Part shown: positions 46,380 to 58,396 of the stretch, one piece after another
Position numbering within the stretch: position 1 is the stretch's first letter
Layout: each line of letters opens with the position of its first letter
NCBI GenBank assembly: GCA_018697195.1
Contig: JAGMWU010000027.1
Span: 14,560,082-14,624,081 of the forward strand
DNA from: Certhia americana
Lineage: Eukaryota > Chordata > Aves > Passeriformes > Certhiidae
Direction: 5' to 3'
DNA: 64,000 nucleotides
The notes under the pieces: generated by a model
The model's database searches: none
What the model saw: only the letters and a program-made list of their open reading frames with translations
Told to the model about the DNA's origin: nothing
Made by a program: the position numbers and the translations under genes

Positions 46380-47012
46380 TGTTGGGAATGAAGAAACAGG
46401 AAAGTCCTATAACTCTGACTACTTATCCAAAGATGCTATGAATGCAGAAACTAGAAGAGACATTGAAATGAAAGCAGTGTTTGTTTGAATGTTTATAGAA
46501 CAGCTTTGGCTGACCAAAGGTTTTTCTCTCTTTGTTAAGAATGTGATTTACTAACAGACATACCAAACCAGAACAGACCCTTCTTCCCTGGCTTGCCAGG
46601 AAGGGACTCCTGATAAGATTTAGAGATTAGAAAGCAGTAAAACATGGTAATGTAGCAATTCCTATAGGATGTATGTAAATGTAGAAAATTTGTATTCAGT
46701 ACTAGATTGGTTAATGAAAAAGTAGAATATTCAACATAGAAAGAGATATAAGTCATTGTAAAAGGAGAGCTCGCTCTCTTTTTTCTTACTCTTACCCTCT
46801 TACTCTCCTGCTCTTACTCTCTCTTGCTCTTATCCTCTTGTGCTCTCTTGCCTTGTGCTCTCTCCTGCTCCTGTGTTCTCTAGCCTGCTCTGAGCTAACC
46901 CTGAGCTGGGCTCTTTTCACCCACACCCTGTGTAATAAACTTCAAAACTTAACCATAGAGATCTCGGCTGAGTACTGTCCCGACCGTTCATGGCACGTAA
47001 CTGTTTCCTACA
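46380..47012 (+). mobile_element. Solo LTR, 6-bp TSD cctacc
   Basis: TGTTGGGAATGAAG...GTTTCCTACA, flanked by cctacc at 46374-46379 and 47013-47018. AATAAA is near 46933. A pyrimidine-rich CTCTTAC/CTCTTGC array fills 46770-46880. Confidence 0.92.
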
Positions 47013-47018
47013 CCTACC

Positions 47019-48450
47019 TCCTTAAGTGGTACTTCTCATCCTTCTTTAGTACTCACATTCCCACTTAAGTCAAGGAGGACTTAGCACTTATATCTTTATA
47101 GTCTACATTAGACTGCAATATTACAATGGTCAAGGTGAATTAAGAACAACAGTATATTAGCTTTATTTTTTCTGCCATGCTTGAGCAGACATTTCTAATA
47201 GTCAGACTGTGTTACTATGGCATTGTTAGCTTTTTTCTCTTTTTGTTCAGCATCAGGATATGTCTGGAAAAAGGAATTACTTCTCATAATATGTGATGAG
47301 TTCTTGTCTCAGTTTCTATCCTATTATTGTTTTTAATGAATACTAAATACTTTATGGTAGTGAAGGAATGGTAACTGAAAGCTGAAAGAGGAAGAGAAGG
47401 AAGAGTAAGGAACTGATAGCTCTTTTTACAGGATTGTTTTTTCTTATTTAAGGTTGTTCTTTTTTTCTTTCTCAGCTCTATATAGTCATAAGTGCATTTA
47501 TATTCTTAAGTATATATATATGTGTGTCTGAGCACTCAGCAAGAGAAAAAGGAATTGTCTCCTATTTAATATAACTAATATTACTTCAACAGAGTTAACC
47601 AAAACTTTCAGACTGGGAGGGGATCATGTCCTGAGTGGATAAGGAAAAAAAAAGGCTCATAAGGACTGTTTAGCTGAAGTTGTAAATCATGTATATGTTT
47701 TTCATATTAACTCTTTTTTGTTTCTGAATGTTTTAGTAAATCTAAAATTTATGTAGCTCTACAATGTGTTGCCACAGAAAAGTACAGATGACTTAATTGT
47801 ACAGTAACTTTGAAGGACTTCAGTAGCAAATCAGTGATTCTATAAAACATTTCATCCTGTAGACATAAGGTGTGTAAATTCCATTTGAAGAAATAATCAG
47901 TATAAACGTTCATTATGAAGTGTCAAAATGTATTTGAGTTGGTTTAATTCAATAGCCATATGAAGTTTAAAATTGTTATTGGAAAAAACTCCTAATTACC
48001 CCAGCAAATAGGCAAAATTATGATTTCTCCAACTAGTTCAATGAATGTTGTTTTTTGGGTTTTTTTTGCCACTGAGTATAGATAACTTGCTATTCAGAAA
48101 AACTGTAGTTTCAGTTAAAACATGGCAAGAAAAGACTAACTGGTTTATCAGAAGTGATCAAAAAGTGCAGGTAAGCTTTATTAATGCTGTCCTGTACCTA
48201 ACTGTAATGCTTATGCCAGACACACATATATACCCTGCAAAAATCTTTGTGAAACACTGCTGAACAATCAGCAGAAATATGCAGGCCATCTTATCAAACA
48301 AATTGAGGCTATTTTAACTGGGGTGATATAAGACTGTTGTATTGACAGTGAAGGAGAGTAGCAACTCAAGGCTGAACAAATGAACTTCTACTGACACGCT
48401 TTAGTTGTATAGTTTTTGTCTACCTTTTACATATGAAAATCTTAACCTAT
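47019..48450. other. HOMER1: Unannotated HOMER1 intron DNA
   Basis: Apparently unique, AT-rich intron. Nothing recognised. Confidence 0.45.
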
Positions 48451-48811
48451 TGTCATGGTTTAGCCCCAGCTGGCAACTAAGCACTACACAACTTCTTGTT
48501 CACTCCCCCTTGGGTCCTATGAGTTAAAGTGAGAAAACTCATGAGTTGAGATAAAGACAGTTCAAGAGATAAAGCAAATGCAGTACATGCAAGCAAAGCA
48601 AAACAAGGAATACATTCAATACTTCCCACTGGCAGGCGAGTGTTCAACCATCTCCATCATGTGTTCAACAGGGCTCTATCATGTTTTAACAGTTATTTGA
48701 GAAGACGAACACCATTACTCTGTCAGGATTTTTTCTCAGGATATTTCGAATTCCCAAGACTTATAAAGTTTTTTTTTCCCCATGATGATGCCAGGTGATG
48801 GAAGAAATAGT

Positions 48812-49338
48812 TGAGAGTCGTCTCTTCTGTTTTCCAAGGTTGCTTATTTTTTCTTATCTATTACATTCTTTTCCTGACTAGCAGAATTCTGCTCAGCAAG
48901 TCAGTCCAAGGCACAATCCCACGCCCTCAGAGTGGTGTTTTCTTTTATACTAAAAATTATGTGTACCATATTTACAATAACTTTCCAATACCTATCATCC
49001 ATGTTAGAAAGTCTGTCTCTACTCTAAACCAACCAGAAAGTGCCACTGTCATAGCAGAAGATGGGGCAGATGAAGAAGAAGGAAGAAGCCTAAAAACCAC
49101 GAGGTTCCTCCATATTGCCTTCCTCTGCCTGCCATTCTAAAAACCCCAGAAATCTAAAATTCTCACCCTGTGATAAACTACACATTATGCTACTATCTAA
49201 TACACATTCTTGAAAGTTCTGCTTCATCCCAGAGCCTAAGAAGCCCTTTCCAAGGACAAAGGTTAAAAACAGTGTTTGTCAGAGGGTTTGGATCCCTTAA
49301 AACATGCAGAGAAATATTTCTCAGAATTCTAGACTCCA
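48812..49338 (-). mobile_element. Nested solo LTR, same family as 44254-44796
   Basis: TGAGAGTCGTCTCTTC...TAGACTCCA lies inside the LTR at 48451 and aligns with the copy at 44254. A TSD was not evident, so boundaries are approximate. Confidence 0.75.
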
Positions 49339-49552
49339 ACTCCGGATGTCCCCCCCTTTCTTCTTCCCCTAGCTTTATATGCTGATTATAATGTCATATG
49401 GTATGGAATATCCTTTTGGGGTCAACTGTCCTGGATGTGTCCCCTCACAACTTCTTGTGCATCCCCAGCCTACTCACTGGTAATGTGAGAAGCAGAAAAG
49501 GCCTTGACTGTATGAATGCTGCTCAGCAATAATGAAAACATTCTTGCATCAT

Positions 49553-50013
49553 TGTTGCCTGGAATCAGAAGAAAAGCTATTCCAAACAATATTAAAGTAG
49601 TAATATAAAAAGCAGTTCTTTAATGAAAGCTTTCAGGTGCACAAAATATAGCTATCTACACACATGGTCCAGGATCTTTACAATTTTTATAAGATTAATT
49701 AATTAGTATGTCTCACAAGTACATCCAATAGGAGAACATTTGCCCTGATAACCCACCCATGGGTCTGCCCCTTGGAGACTCTCCAGGGACTTCTTTACCC
49801 TATTTCCTGTTATGTCTCCTATGTTCTATTGCAAAACAGTGTCCTTGTTAGAAATTCTTTTCTTAAAAATAAGACTAAACAGAATTTCAAGAATGTGACA
49901 TAGCTACTGTTCTAAAGTGTGAAAAAGGGTAAGAAGGTGTTAAAAAGCATAAAACTATGTATTAAAAATCTTCAAAGCTACAAATATATGAAAAAACACA
50001 AAATCTTTAGGCA
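49553..50013 (-). mobile_element. Nested solo LTR, 4-bp TSD tcat
   Basis: TGTTGCCTGG...CTTTAGGCA, flanked by tcat at 49549-49552 and 50014-50017. It lies within the 48451-50106 LTR. Confidence 0.85.
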
Positions 50014-50106
50014 TCATCGTCACTGTTTTCAGGACAAATCCAAAACATAGTCCCATACCAGCTACTATGAAGAAAATTAACTCTATACCAGACAAAATGC
50101 ATCACA

Positions 50107-50478
50107 CCTCTGATATGTTGAAAGCCTCTGTTGTGTGACACACTGTACTGTGACAGAACTGAATAGCATTTATGGTCAAATGTGTATTCATTAACCACAC
50201 ATCTGTGATTCAGATTCAGTTTTTGTCTTTTTAGTTAACATGTTCAGAGCCTTTATTTTCTCTTTCCAATGTCAATCTTCCTTCAAATAATAGTCAGGCT
50301 TCTATGACTTTTGTTTTGATGGGATCTTTACCTTTCGAGACTTAATGAACTGGTTCTGCTGTGGTAATATGCCTCAAATTACATTTGGGTATGCTTAACT
50401 GGGAAGTAAATGGAAAATGTATCTAATATTGAAGACAAGAACTAAGGTTTAGGTGTGACTGAAGAAGTGATTGTAGGG
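50107..50478. other. HOMER1: Unannotated intron DNA
   Basis: Nothing recognised. Confidence 0.4.
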
Positions 50479-51235
50479 TGTCTTGGTTTGGAAAGACAGG
50501 GGTGTCTGCTAGGAACCAAAAAAAAATGGAAACTTCCCTTGGGTTTTGTTATAATTCCAAAATTGAAGGGGGGGGTCTCAGGCAACGATAATGAGGGTAG
50601 GAATAACAGTTCTTTACTAGTTAGTCTAACAAGGTAAATTAACAATAATAACTATAATATTGACAACAAACAGAACTAGAGAAGAAAAGAAAAAAAACCC
50701 AACAACACAGTTACAGTTTTCTCTGGCACCCCCCACCCCCCTCAGTACCGTTACAAGCTAACAGAGCGAGCAGCAGTCCTGGGAGGATGAGATGTATCTG
50801 AGGCTGGGCAGTGGCTGGAGCTGTTGGAAAGTGTCCCGGCTGAGCCTGGGCTGCAGAAGATACAGTGTGGGAAGACTTCAAACAAAACTGAAGAAGCCGT
50901 GGGTGCAGGGCAGGGAGAAGGAGCTCCTGACAGGACAGGGAGGGAACAGGTTCCCAAAAATCCCGGGGGACACATGAGGAGACGGTGGTCCGACGGAGTT
51001 CCAGGTGAAGGATGGTGAGAGCTCTCCGCTGCGCCAAGACGAGCAGCCCCGGCTGTCCTCCCGAGAGCAGAAAAAAACTGCCCAGAGCGAAGTGAAGTCG
51101 GTGCCACACTGTCTCTGTGTAGCCGCTTCTTTTGTTTGGCCCTAAGCACCCATTAGTACCAGAAAGCACCCAGCCATTAGCTTCTTAGCAACTTCTGGGA
51201 AAAAATTCTATAAGAAAATAACCCAACCCCCGACA
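50479..51235 (-). mobile_element. Solo LTR (757 bp), 5-bp TSD taggg
   Basis: TGTCTTGGTTTGG...ACCCCCGACA, flanked by taggg at 50474-50478 and 51236-51240. It is highly similar over its whole length to 53051-53816. Confidence 0.92.
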
Positions 51236-51240
51236 TAGGG

Positions 51241-52041
51241 ACTCAGAAGACTGATAATAATTAGTGTAAATGTTATGTTAAACAAAAGAGCTATAGAAGT
51301 AACTTTTTCATAACCTTTGTGTTTGTGCAAGGGATTGGAATTAGGAAAACAGCTACCCAACCTCCTATAGCTTGGCGATTTAGAAGGAGAAGATGAATTG
51401 ATGCTGACGGTACAGTGACATCTGTATGGAGGACTAACATATGCATTGAATCCCCTGGCCTACCTTCCTCTGCCTTTAGCTTTCACTGAAACAGTGCTCT
51501 CATTAGTCTGTTCTGTATTGCATCTAATATCCAACACAGGAGAACATCACATCTTCTGATACATGGGCTTCAAGGAGCCTTTGTTAGCTGAATAATACGA
51601 TTCTGCTGCTGAAATCAACTGGTTGTGGCTGCTCTCGCTGCCAAGCATGTTTCTGAGAGTTCACATGTACCCCTTTGTAATGAAGCCAGATTGAAACCCT
51701 TTGACTGAGAGTACCCTAAATCCTATTTTTTTCCTTTGCTTTTATTTTAGGCAGACAAATGTATTAAGAATTTACCTCTTACTTAAAGGGACATGAAGGC
51801 AGGGATAAAGGATATGTTTCTTCACATCTGGAAACGGAAGAAAACAGAAGAGTTCAAAAACCTACGAAGTTAAACTCAACTTTAATTCTGGTACTTAATA
51901 TCTTTGGGATTTGATGATGGCAGCATTCCCTGAAGAATACAGCAATCTATTTGTCAGTAAAATGTAGCTAAATTTAAACTGACAGACATCTTCGTGATAC
52001 ATAAATATTTTTAGATTTCTATGCAATGATGTATGTTTTGT
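51241..52041. other. HOMER1: Unannotated HOMER1 intron DNA
   Basis: No repeats or coding signals recognised. Confidence 0.45.
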
Positions 52042-53875
52042 TGTTGTGGTTTGACACTGGCCCAACACCAGGTACCCATGAGCTACAGCTGGGCAGAGGA
52101 GGGATAAAGGGAAAAAAAAATTATCAAAGGCTTCATGAGTGAAATAAGGACCGGGGGAAATATTTCAGGGGAAAAGCATGCTCAACTTAAGGTTGCAAAG
52201 TGAAATTTATTACTAACAAAATCAAAGGAGGATAATGAGAAGTAAAATAAGCCCTTAAAACACCATTTTCCCCCCAGCCCCTCCCTCCTTCCCACCAAAA
52301 GCGCAGGAAGCCTAGGCATGGGATTTTTGGTCAGTTCATCACCAAAATTTTCTTCTACTGCTCTGGGAAAGGAGTCCTTCCCCTGTGAGACCATGAGGTC
52401 CCTCCCATAGGAGACAGTTCTCCATGAACTTCTCCAGCATGGGTCCACTCTCATGAGCAGCAGCTCTAATGCACCTGCTGCAATGTGAACTCCCCCACAG
52501 GCACACAGTCCTCCCAAAACTGCTGCGACATGGGCCTCTCTTTCCACAGGGTGCAGTCCTCCAAGGACAGGCTGCTCCAGCCTGGAAGCAAGGGCCTCCT
52601 CTCTCCACTGGGCCTTCCACTGGATCACAGCCTTCTCCAGGCATCCATTCGCTCCAGCTTGGGTACTTCCCCCACGGACTGCGGGTGGATCTCTGCACTG
52701 CATTCCCTGTGGACCCATGGGCTGCAGGGGCACAGCTGCTTCACCATGGTCTTCATCATGGCCTGCAGAGGAATCTCGGCTCTAATGCCTGGAGTACCTC
52801 CTCCCCCTCCTTCTCCACTGACTTTGGTGTTGCCATGTTGTTTTCCCTCACATGTCCTCACATCCTCCTCTTCTCTGACTAGAAGCAAAACCCCCTTGAC
52901 TTTTTAAAATTTTCTTCTTAAATATGTCATCACAGAGGTGTTGCCAACCTCTCTCATTGGTCCAGTTTTGGCCAGCAGCATGTCCATCTTCAGAGCCATT
53001 AGCCATTGGCTCTGCCAGACATCGTGGGAAGCTACCAGCAGCTTCCCACATGTCTTGGTTTGGAAAGACAGGGGTGTCTGCTAGGGAACCAAAAAAAAAA
53101 ATGGAAACTTCCCTTGGACTTGTTATTATCCTAAAATTGAAGGGGGGTCTCAGGCAACGATGTGAGCGTAGGAATAACAGTTCTTTACTAGTTAGTCTAA
53201 CAAGCTAAATTAACAATAATAACTATAATATTGACAACAAACAGAACTAGAGAAGAAAAGGAAAAAAAAACAACAACCCAATTACAGTTTTCCTCTGGCA
53301 CCCCCCCCCACCCCCCTCAGTACCGTTACAAGCTACTAGAGCGAGCAGCAGTCCTGGGAGGATGAGATGTATCTGAGGCTGGGCAGTGGCTGGAGCTGTT
53401 GGAAATGTCCCGGCTGGGCAGGGGCTGCAGAAAATACAGCGTGGGGAGACCTCAAACAAAACTGAAGAAGCTGTGGATGCAGGGCAGGGAGAAGGAGCTC
53501 CTGGCAGGGCAGGGAGGGAACAGGTTCCCAAAAATCCCGGGGGACACACGAAGAGACGGTGGTCCGACGGAGTTCCAGGTGGGATGGTGAGAGCTCTCTG
53601 CCATGCCGAGACGAGGAGCTCCTGGCCGTTTTCCTGAGAGCAGAAAACTGCCCAGAGTGAAGTGAAGACAGAGCCGCTCTGTCTCTGCCTTAGCTGCTTC
53701 TTTTGTTTGTTCCTAAGCACCCATGAGTACCGAAAAGCACCCAGCCATCAGCTTCTTAGCAACTTCTGGGAAAAAATTCTATAAGAAAGTAACCCAACCC
53801 CCAACACCACCGGAGCCATCTTTGGGCCCACCCCCACCCCCGCTACCAGAAACCAGGCCGTGCCAAACCAATACA
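52042..53875 (-). mobile_element. ERVL-type solo LTR, split by 53051-53816
   Basis: Its left end TGTTGTGGTTTGACACTGGCC and right end GTGCCAAACCAATACA are LTR termini of the family at 9714. Without the nested LTR it is about 1068 bp, matching the family length. Confidence 0.82.
53051..53816 (-). mobile_element. Nested solo LTR, near-copy of 50479-51235
   Basis: TGTCTTGGTTTGG...ACCCCCAACA. Flanks are ccaca (53046-53050) and ccacc (53817-53821), matching at four of five bases. It is inserted in the ERVL LTR at 52042. Confidence 0.88.
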
Positions 53876-54134
53876 TTGGCAATGATCATGTGGAAAAATA
53901 AGTTGTAAATTTCAAAGTACAGTAATGTTTTTTACCTTACATGGTTTTATTTGCTAAGCAGTTAATTTTGAACCATGAATATTATACATATTTACTGTTG
54001 CCTGGAAAATGTTTAGATGTGAAGCTCCAAAGAGTGAGGGTTTCACAACACATGTTCCTAACCCTAATTAATGTTAGTTTTGGAATAATTGGATTGGATG
54101 AGCCAGTTCAGTTTCAGAGTATGAGTTAAGATTG

Positions 54135-54719
54135 TGTCCTGGTTTCAGCTGAAATAGAGCTCATTTTCTTCTCAGTAGCTGGTACAGTGCTGTGTTTTGG
54201 ATTTAGTTTGAGAATAATGTTGATAATACAGCAGTGTTTTGGTTGTTGCTGAGCAGTGCTTACCCTGAGTCAAGGGCTTTTCAGTGTCTCATGCTCTGTC
54301 AGTGAGGAGCTGCACAAGAAGCTGTGAGGGACCATAGCCAGGACAGCTGATCCGAACTGGTCAAAGAGATATTCCATACCATAAAACATCATGCCCAGTA
54401 TATAAACTGAGGGAGTTACCCAGAAGGCGATTGCAGTTCAGGGATGGGTTTGTGGGTTTTGTATCAGTCAGAGGGTGGTGAGCAACTGTATTGTGCATCA
54501 CTTGTTTTTCTTGGGTTTTCTTTCTCTCTCTCTCTCTCTCTCTTTATTCTTCTTCTTATTATATTTTACTTTTTTTCAACTATTAAATTGTTTTTATCTC
54601 AACCCATGAGTTTTACTTTCTTTTTTTCTGATTCTTTTCCCCATCCCACCAGTCTGTGTGGGGAAAGTAAACAAGCAGCTGTGTGGTACTTAATTGCCAT
54701 TTGGGGTTAAACCATGACA
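54135..54719 (+). mobile_element. Solo LTR, sense orientation
   Basis: TGTCCTGGTTTCAGC...TTAAACCATGACA. It is the same family as 14891 and 48451 but on +. It has a TATA-like GTATATAAAC near 54399, a (TC)n tract at 54521-54544 and ATTAAA near 54583. No clear TSD. Confidence 0.82.
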
Positions 54720-55146
54720 TATTAATTTAGCATAATCAGAGTATTAAAAGATTTTTGAGAAGATGGGTGTTGTAGTACACATCCTGCAACATACAGTTTA
54801 ACAAGATGAAGTTACACATGTATTGATGCTCAGTAGTTTAAAGGGATAGATGGAGGGTGAGGACTGGGTAGGTGCTGGGACAGGGCTGAATTGATATTAA
54901 GGTGGCTGTCTTTATATGACTCTACAGCAGGGTGCTGATTTTTGCTTTAGAAGGGTTGTATTTTGCTTTCATATGTATATTAATGCACTTGCCTGACCTA
55001 TGCAGGAACATATACAGAAGTTCTTAGGAAAAAATTATCATGTAAAGTGAAACGTGTACATTCCAGTGGGAACAACTGACAGATAAGTTGTGTGCAACAG
55101 TATTACATACAAATCAGATTCATTACTTTTACTCTCTATCCTTCAG
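54720..55146. other. HOMER1: End of HOMER1 intron 1 with splice acceptor
   Basis: Apparently unique sequence. It ends in the pyrimidine-rich stretch ACTTTTACTCTCTATCCTTCAG, whose terminal AG is at 55145-55146. Confidence 0.7.
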
Positions 55147-55303
55147 GGAACAATCCATCTTCAGCACCCAAGCTCATGTCTTCCAGATTGACCCAAACAC
55201 TAAAAAGAACTGGGTTCCCACCAGCAAGCATGCTGTTACTGTGTCCTACTTCTATGACAGCACAAGAAATGTCTACAGGATAATCAGTTTAGATGGCTCA
55301 AAG
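55147..55303 (+). CDS. HOMER1: HOMER1 coding exon 2 (start of EVH1 domain)
   Basis: 157 bp, opening with the last base of codon 2 and encoding residues 3-54 of HOMER1. The acceptor TTCAG and donor AAG|GTAAGC are strong. EVH1 binds PPxxF-type proline motifs in mGluR1/5, Shank and the IP3 receptor. Phe14 and Trp24, part of the ligand pocket, are present. The stretch from His12 to Lys54 agrees with vertebrate HOMER1 as I remember it. Two differences stand out near the N-terminus: Ser at residue 5 (Pro expected) and Gln at residue 10 (Arg expected). Both can arise by C-to-T or G-to-A change. The exon is open, with no stop or frameshift. Later exons lie outside the window, so whether the gene is functional is undecided. 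Confidence 0.95.
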
Positions 55304-55686
55304 GTAAGCTTTATTTCGGAGAATTTGCTTGCTGATTGACTTTTGTATTTTCCAGTCTAATGTCCTTCATGTATTTTATGAGATGCCTTTGTTCAGTTAC
55401 AGATTATTGAAATGTTAAAATGGTTGCATTGCTTCATTATGAATTTTAGGTGTTTATTGGAAAATACTATTTTCCTTGCATTCATATTTACTTTGATAAA
55501 TCTGTTGCTGAATTTAAGCAATGACCTGTTAATTAATATATTGAGCAGTCTAAGAAATTATTCCCTGGGAGATGCACTAAATAGGGTTACAATAACCTGT
55601 TTTCATCTCCGCATTCAATACTGTTATCAATATCATTGGCTTCAGGATTATTAAAGATGCATTTAGAGCCCATAATCACTTAGTAA

Positions 55687-55787
55687 ATCATAGAATCATA
55701 TCATGGAATGGTTTGGGTTGAAAGGGACTTTAAAGATCATCTAGTTCCAACCCCACTGCTATGGGCAGATGCATCTTCCTCTAGACA
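55687..55787 (-). mobile_element. CR1 LINE 3' fragment
   Basis: Contains the bird CR1 tail signature in reverse complement (ATCATAGAATCA, GGTTTGGGTTGAAAGGGAC, CATCTAGTTCCAACCCC). It is a short 5'-truncated copy, and the only CR1 I recognised in the window. Confidence 0.85.
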
Positions 55788-56398
55788 TCTGTTATATAAT
55801 CTTCCAGTTTTTGCTGTAGAGAATGTGGTGATTCCCTCCTAATAAAGCTTTCTATGGTAAGATTTTATCAAAACTCAGTTGGGTTGTGGTTTTTTTTAGT
55901 TGGCTTGTTTTTTGGTTTGTTATTTTTTAATTAGGAAAGATAATATGTTGAGCTGCTATTCTAAGAAACCTTGTCTAAGGAATATATTTAGAAGACTGGG
56001 AGAAAATATTTGACTGTTTCTTAGGTTCTAACTCAAGTATGTATAAAAACAGTAACTTTACAAATGGCATATCAGAAATTTCTGCAGTAAGGACATTAAT
56101 GTATACAGAGTATAATCAAAAGGTATAATCCTTTCAGGAGACTTTAATTTTTAACTTATGGAGATGTGTCAGTTCATAATGGTTGTAACTAAAATACTTT
56201 CTTAGACCCTAGCAGTATTCCCAGAGATTTCTTGGCTATTTATTGAAAACTGAAAAACATTAATTTGCTAAATGACATATATGTGGCTGCTCACTTGCAA
56301 TGGCTCAGATGTTGAGCAGAAAGACAGTAAGTGATGGCAACTCATGCATATGTCCACTCAGAGTGCAGTAATTAAAGTCAGAGAGTGTATTTGGTTTG

Positions 56399-57432
56399 TG
56401 TGGCAAGGTTTTGGGCGTGGAGGGGTTACAGGGGTGACTTCTGAAAAAAAATTGCTAGAAGCTTCCCCCATGTCCAATAAAGTCAATGCCAGCTGGCTCA
56501 AAGATGGACCCACTGCCAGCTGGGGCTGAGCCAATCAGTGACAGTGCACTTTTGTGAGAACATATTCAAGAAGCGGGAAAAAAAAACCCTGGCAACTTCA
56601 GCTGGAGAGAGGAGAGGGACCCAAGATGGTGCCCTCCACAGACAACTGTATGTGGAGAGAAAAAACAAAGATGGCAGCAGCCCTCCCCCCTCTTCCAGCT
56701 ACATGTAGAGAAAAAGAACAAAGAGAGAAAAAAGAAAACCCAATGAAGAAAACTGAACATCCGCAAATACAAAAATGTCCCTCTTTCCCCAAACAACAAC
56801 CAGCAGGGAACAAGGACAAAACAAAAAGAAAACCTGGAGTCCAAAACCAGTGAAATGCCCCTGTTATCTCTCTGGTGGCAGCAGCTCCGCTGAGAAAGGC
56901 AGCAGAAACACTCCAGAAGCTGGAACTCAGTCAACAGCTGGAACTCATGGAGGCACTTTGCCTTCCCCCTTGGCAGAAGCAGCAGGAAGCTGGCTGGGGT
57001 GACTCAGACTCTGTGCCTTCCCGCTTTGACCTGGCACTGCCGGCGGGTTGAAACAACCATATGGAGTGAGGCTGTTCGATTCTTCTCAGTGCAATATCAG
57101 GTGTTTGTTGCATTTACCTTGGAGCAGTCTAAGACCGTGGAACACAACCTCTTGGAAAACCTACCTGAAGTAACCCCCTTGGGAAAAAAAACAGAAAAAA
57201 ACCCTAGGCGAGCCTCTGCCTGTGCTGACTCAGCTCTCTCTCTCTCCACAAAAAAAAAGGAAAAAGGCAAGAGCCAAGAGGCAAGAGCCCAATGCCTGAG
57301 CAACCCCGATTTTTAAGAGACCTGCACCTGCTGGCCCCACAGTTCTGTTTCTGCCCACTGGGTCTTAAAAAGACAGTATCAATTTCGGGCACATATATAT
57401 ATATATGGAATAAAATAACATTTTGGGTTACC
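56399..57432 (+). mobile_element. Probable ERVL-type LTR, sense
   Basis: The first 200 bp or so, TGTGGCAAGGTTTTGG then GGGGTTACAGGGGTGACTTCTG, match the start of the LTR at 9714. The middle diverges. An AATAAA near 57409 and a length of about 1.03 kb fit, but the right end is estimated. A short (AT)n lies at 57391-57406. Confidence 0.55.
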
Positions 57433-58396
57433 CAGGTCATTATCCCCCCCTTATTCCATATCATCTCCCTAATGCCCAAATTATTACCTTTCAACTATAC
57501 ACATATATACATATAGCTATATATAAATTCAATTATTATTTCAGTAGCCATTGACCATCCCCCAGGATATGGATTGAGATAATTTGGTTCATGACTGGTA
57601 TAATGGGAGCAGTCCATTCTAATTGTCCATGGTATTTATGACATGCAGTATGTAAGGCCCTGAAAACTGGCTCAATAACTGTCTTAAAAGGGCTTACAGA
57701 TTTTTATGTACCCTGAGTTAGACGCATGGGAGAAATACCAACAAGATATTTTCAAGAGGTCAAAACAACAAAAAACCTTTGCTGGCAACTTCAGAAAATC
57801 GGAGAATTTTGGTAAAAGTTTAGAGCAGCATTCAATCAACATAAAACATTTCACAAAGCATTAACTTAGTCCATTCAACTTAGCAAACTCCAAGCCCATC
57901 CAATCTTAAGTTACTCAAAACTCTGAGAATAGGGAATTAGAAGAAAGAGAAGAAAAAGAGAGAAAGGAAATATATGGAAAAGAATGAATATATCTACCAC
58001 TCCTAGGTTGCAGCAGTGTCTCAGCTGATATATAATCCAAGGAAAGATAGGGTCAAGATGTGCTCTCCTCATATTCTGGGTTATGTACCTTTTGGCTTTC
58101 CTGGGCCCTTCCACCAGATGGGATTTCTGGTCATCTGGCCACTCTGGGGCTAGACTGGGGCTTCAGGGGTGGAGTGTGGAGCATTGCCTCCAGTGTGCCA
58201 GGGATTGGCGGCCAGGGCAAGGGCTGGGATATAGGCCTGGGAGGGTGGGGTGTGCGGAGCAGTGCATTGCATCACCAGAGCAAGACCTGACCTGCCCCTT
58301 CCCCCACACATACACCTGGAATGTTTCAAGCCAGCAATCCTTCCAGTCTCTCACACAGTGCCATTCAGCAACCAATATTACATAAGTAATTCACCA
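57433..58396. other. Unassigned stretch left of ERVL pol
   Basis: On -, a G-rich AATAAGGGGGGGATAATGA near 57435-57455 could be a polypurine tract of the ERVL element to the right. Otherwise no coding or LTR was recognised. Confidence 0.4.

Larger units (their letters stand above)
48451..50106 (-). mobile_element. LTR, split by two later LTRs
   Basis: It begins TGTCATGGTTTAGCCCCAGC on +, and its other end (CATAGTCCCATACCAGCTAC... to 50106) is the conserved tail of the same family as 14891 and 54135. LTRs at 48812-49338 and 49553-50013 interrupt it. Flanks cctat (48446-48450) and cctct (50107-50111) match at four of five bases. Confidence 0.8.
5586..55146 (+). other. HOMER1: HOMER1 intron 1 (about 49.6 kb, ERV-filled)
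   Basis: The intron runs from the GTAAGA donor at 5586 to the acceptor TTCAG at 55142-55146, preceded by a pyrimidine-rich stretch. Most of its length is retroviral. By my assignments about twice as many insertions lie antisense to HOMER1 as in sense, including both intronic proviruses. No other host exon was recognised inside. 5586-6256 holds nothing identifiable. Confidence 0.85.

Noticed and set aside
50711..51169. 152-residue - strand frame, and its twin at 53247-53720
   Set aside because: Both lie entirely inside two copies of the same solo LTR. Repeated occurrence reflects the LTR, not a gene family.
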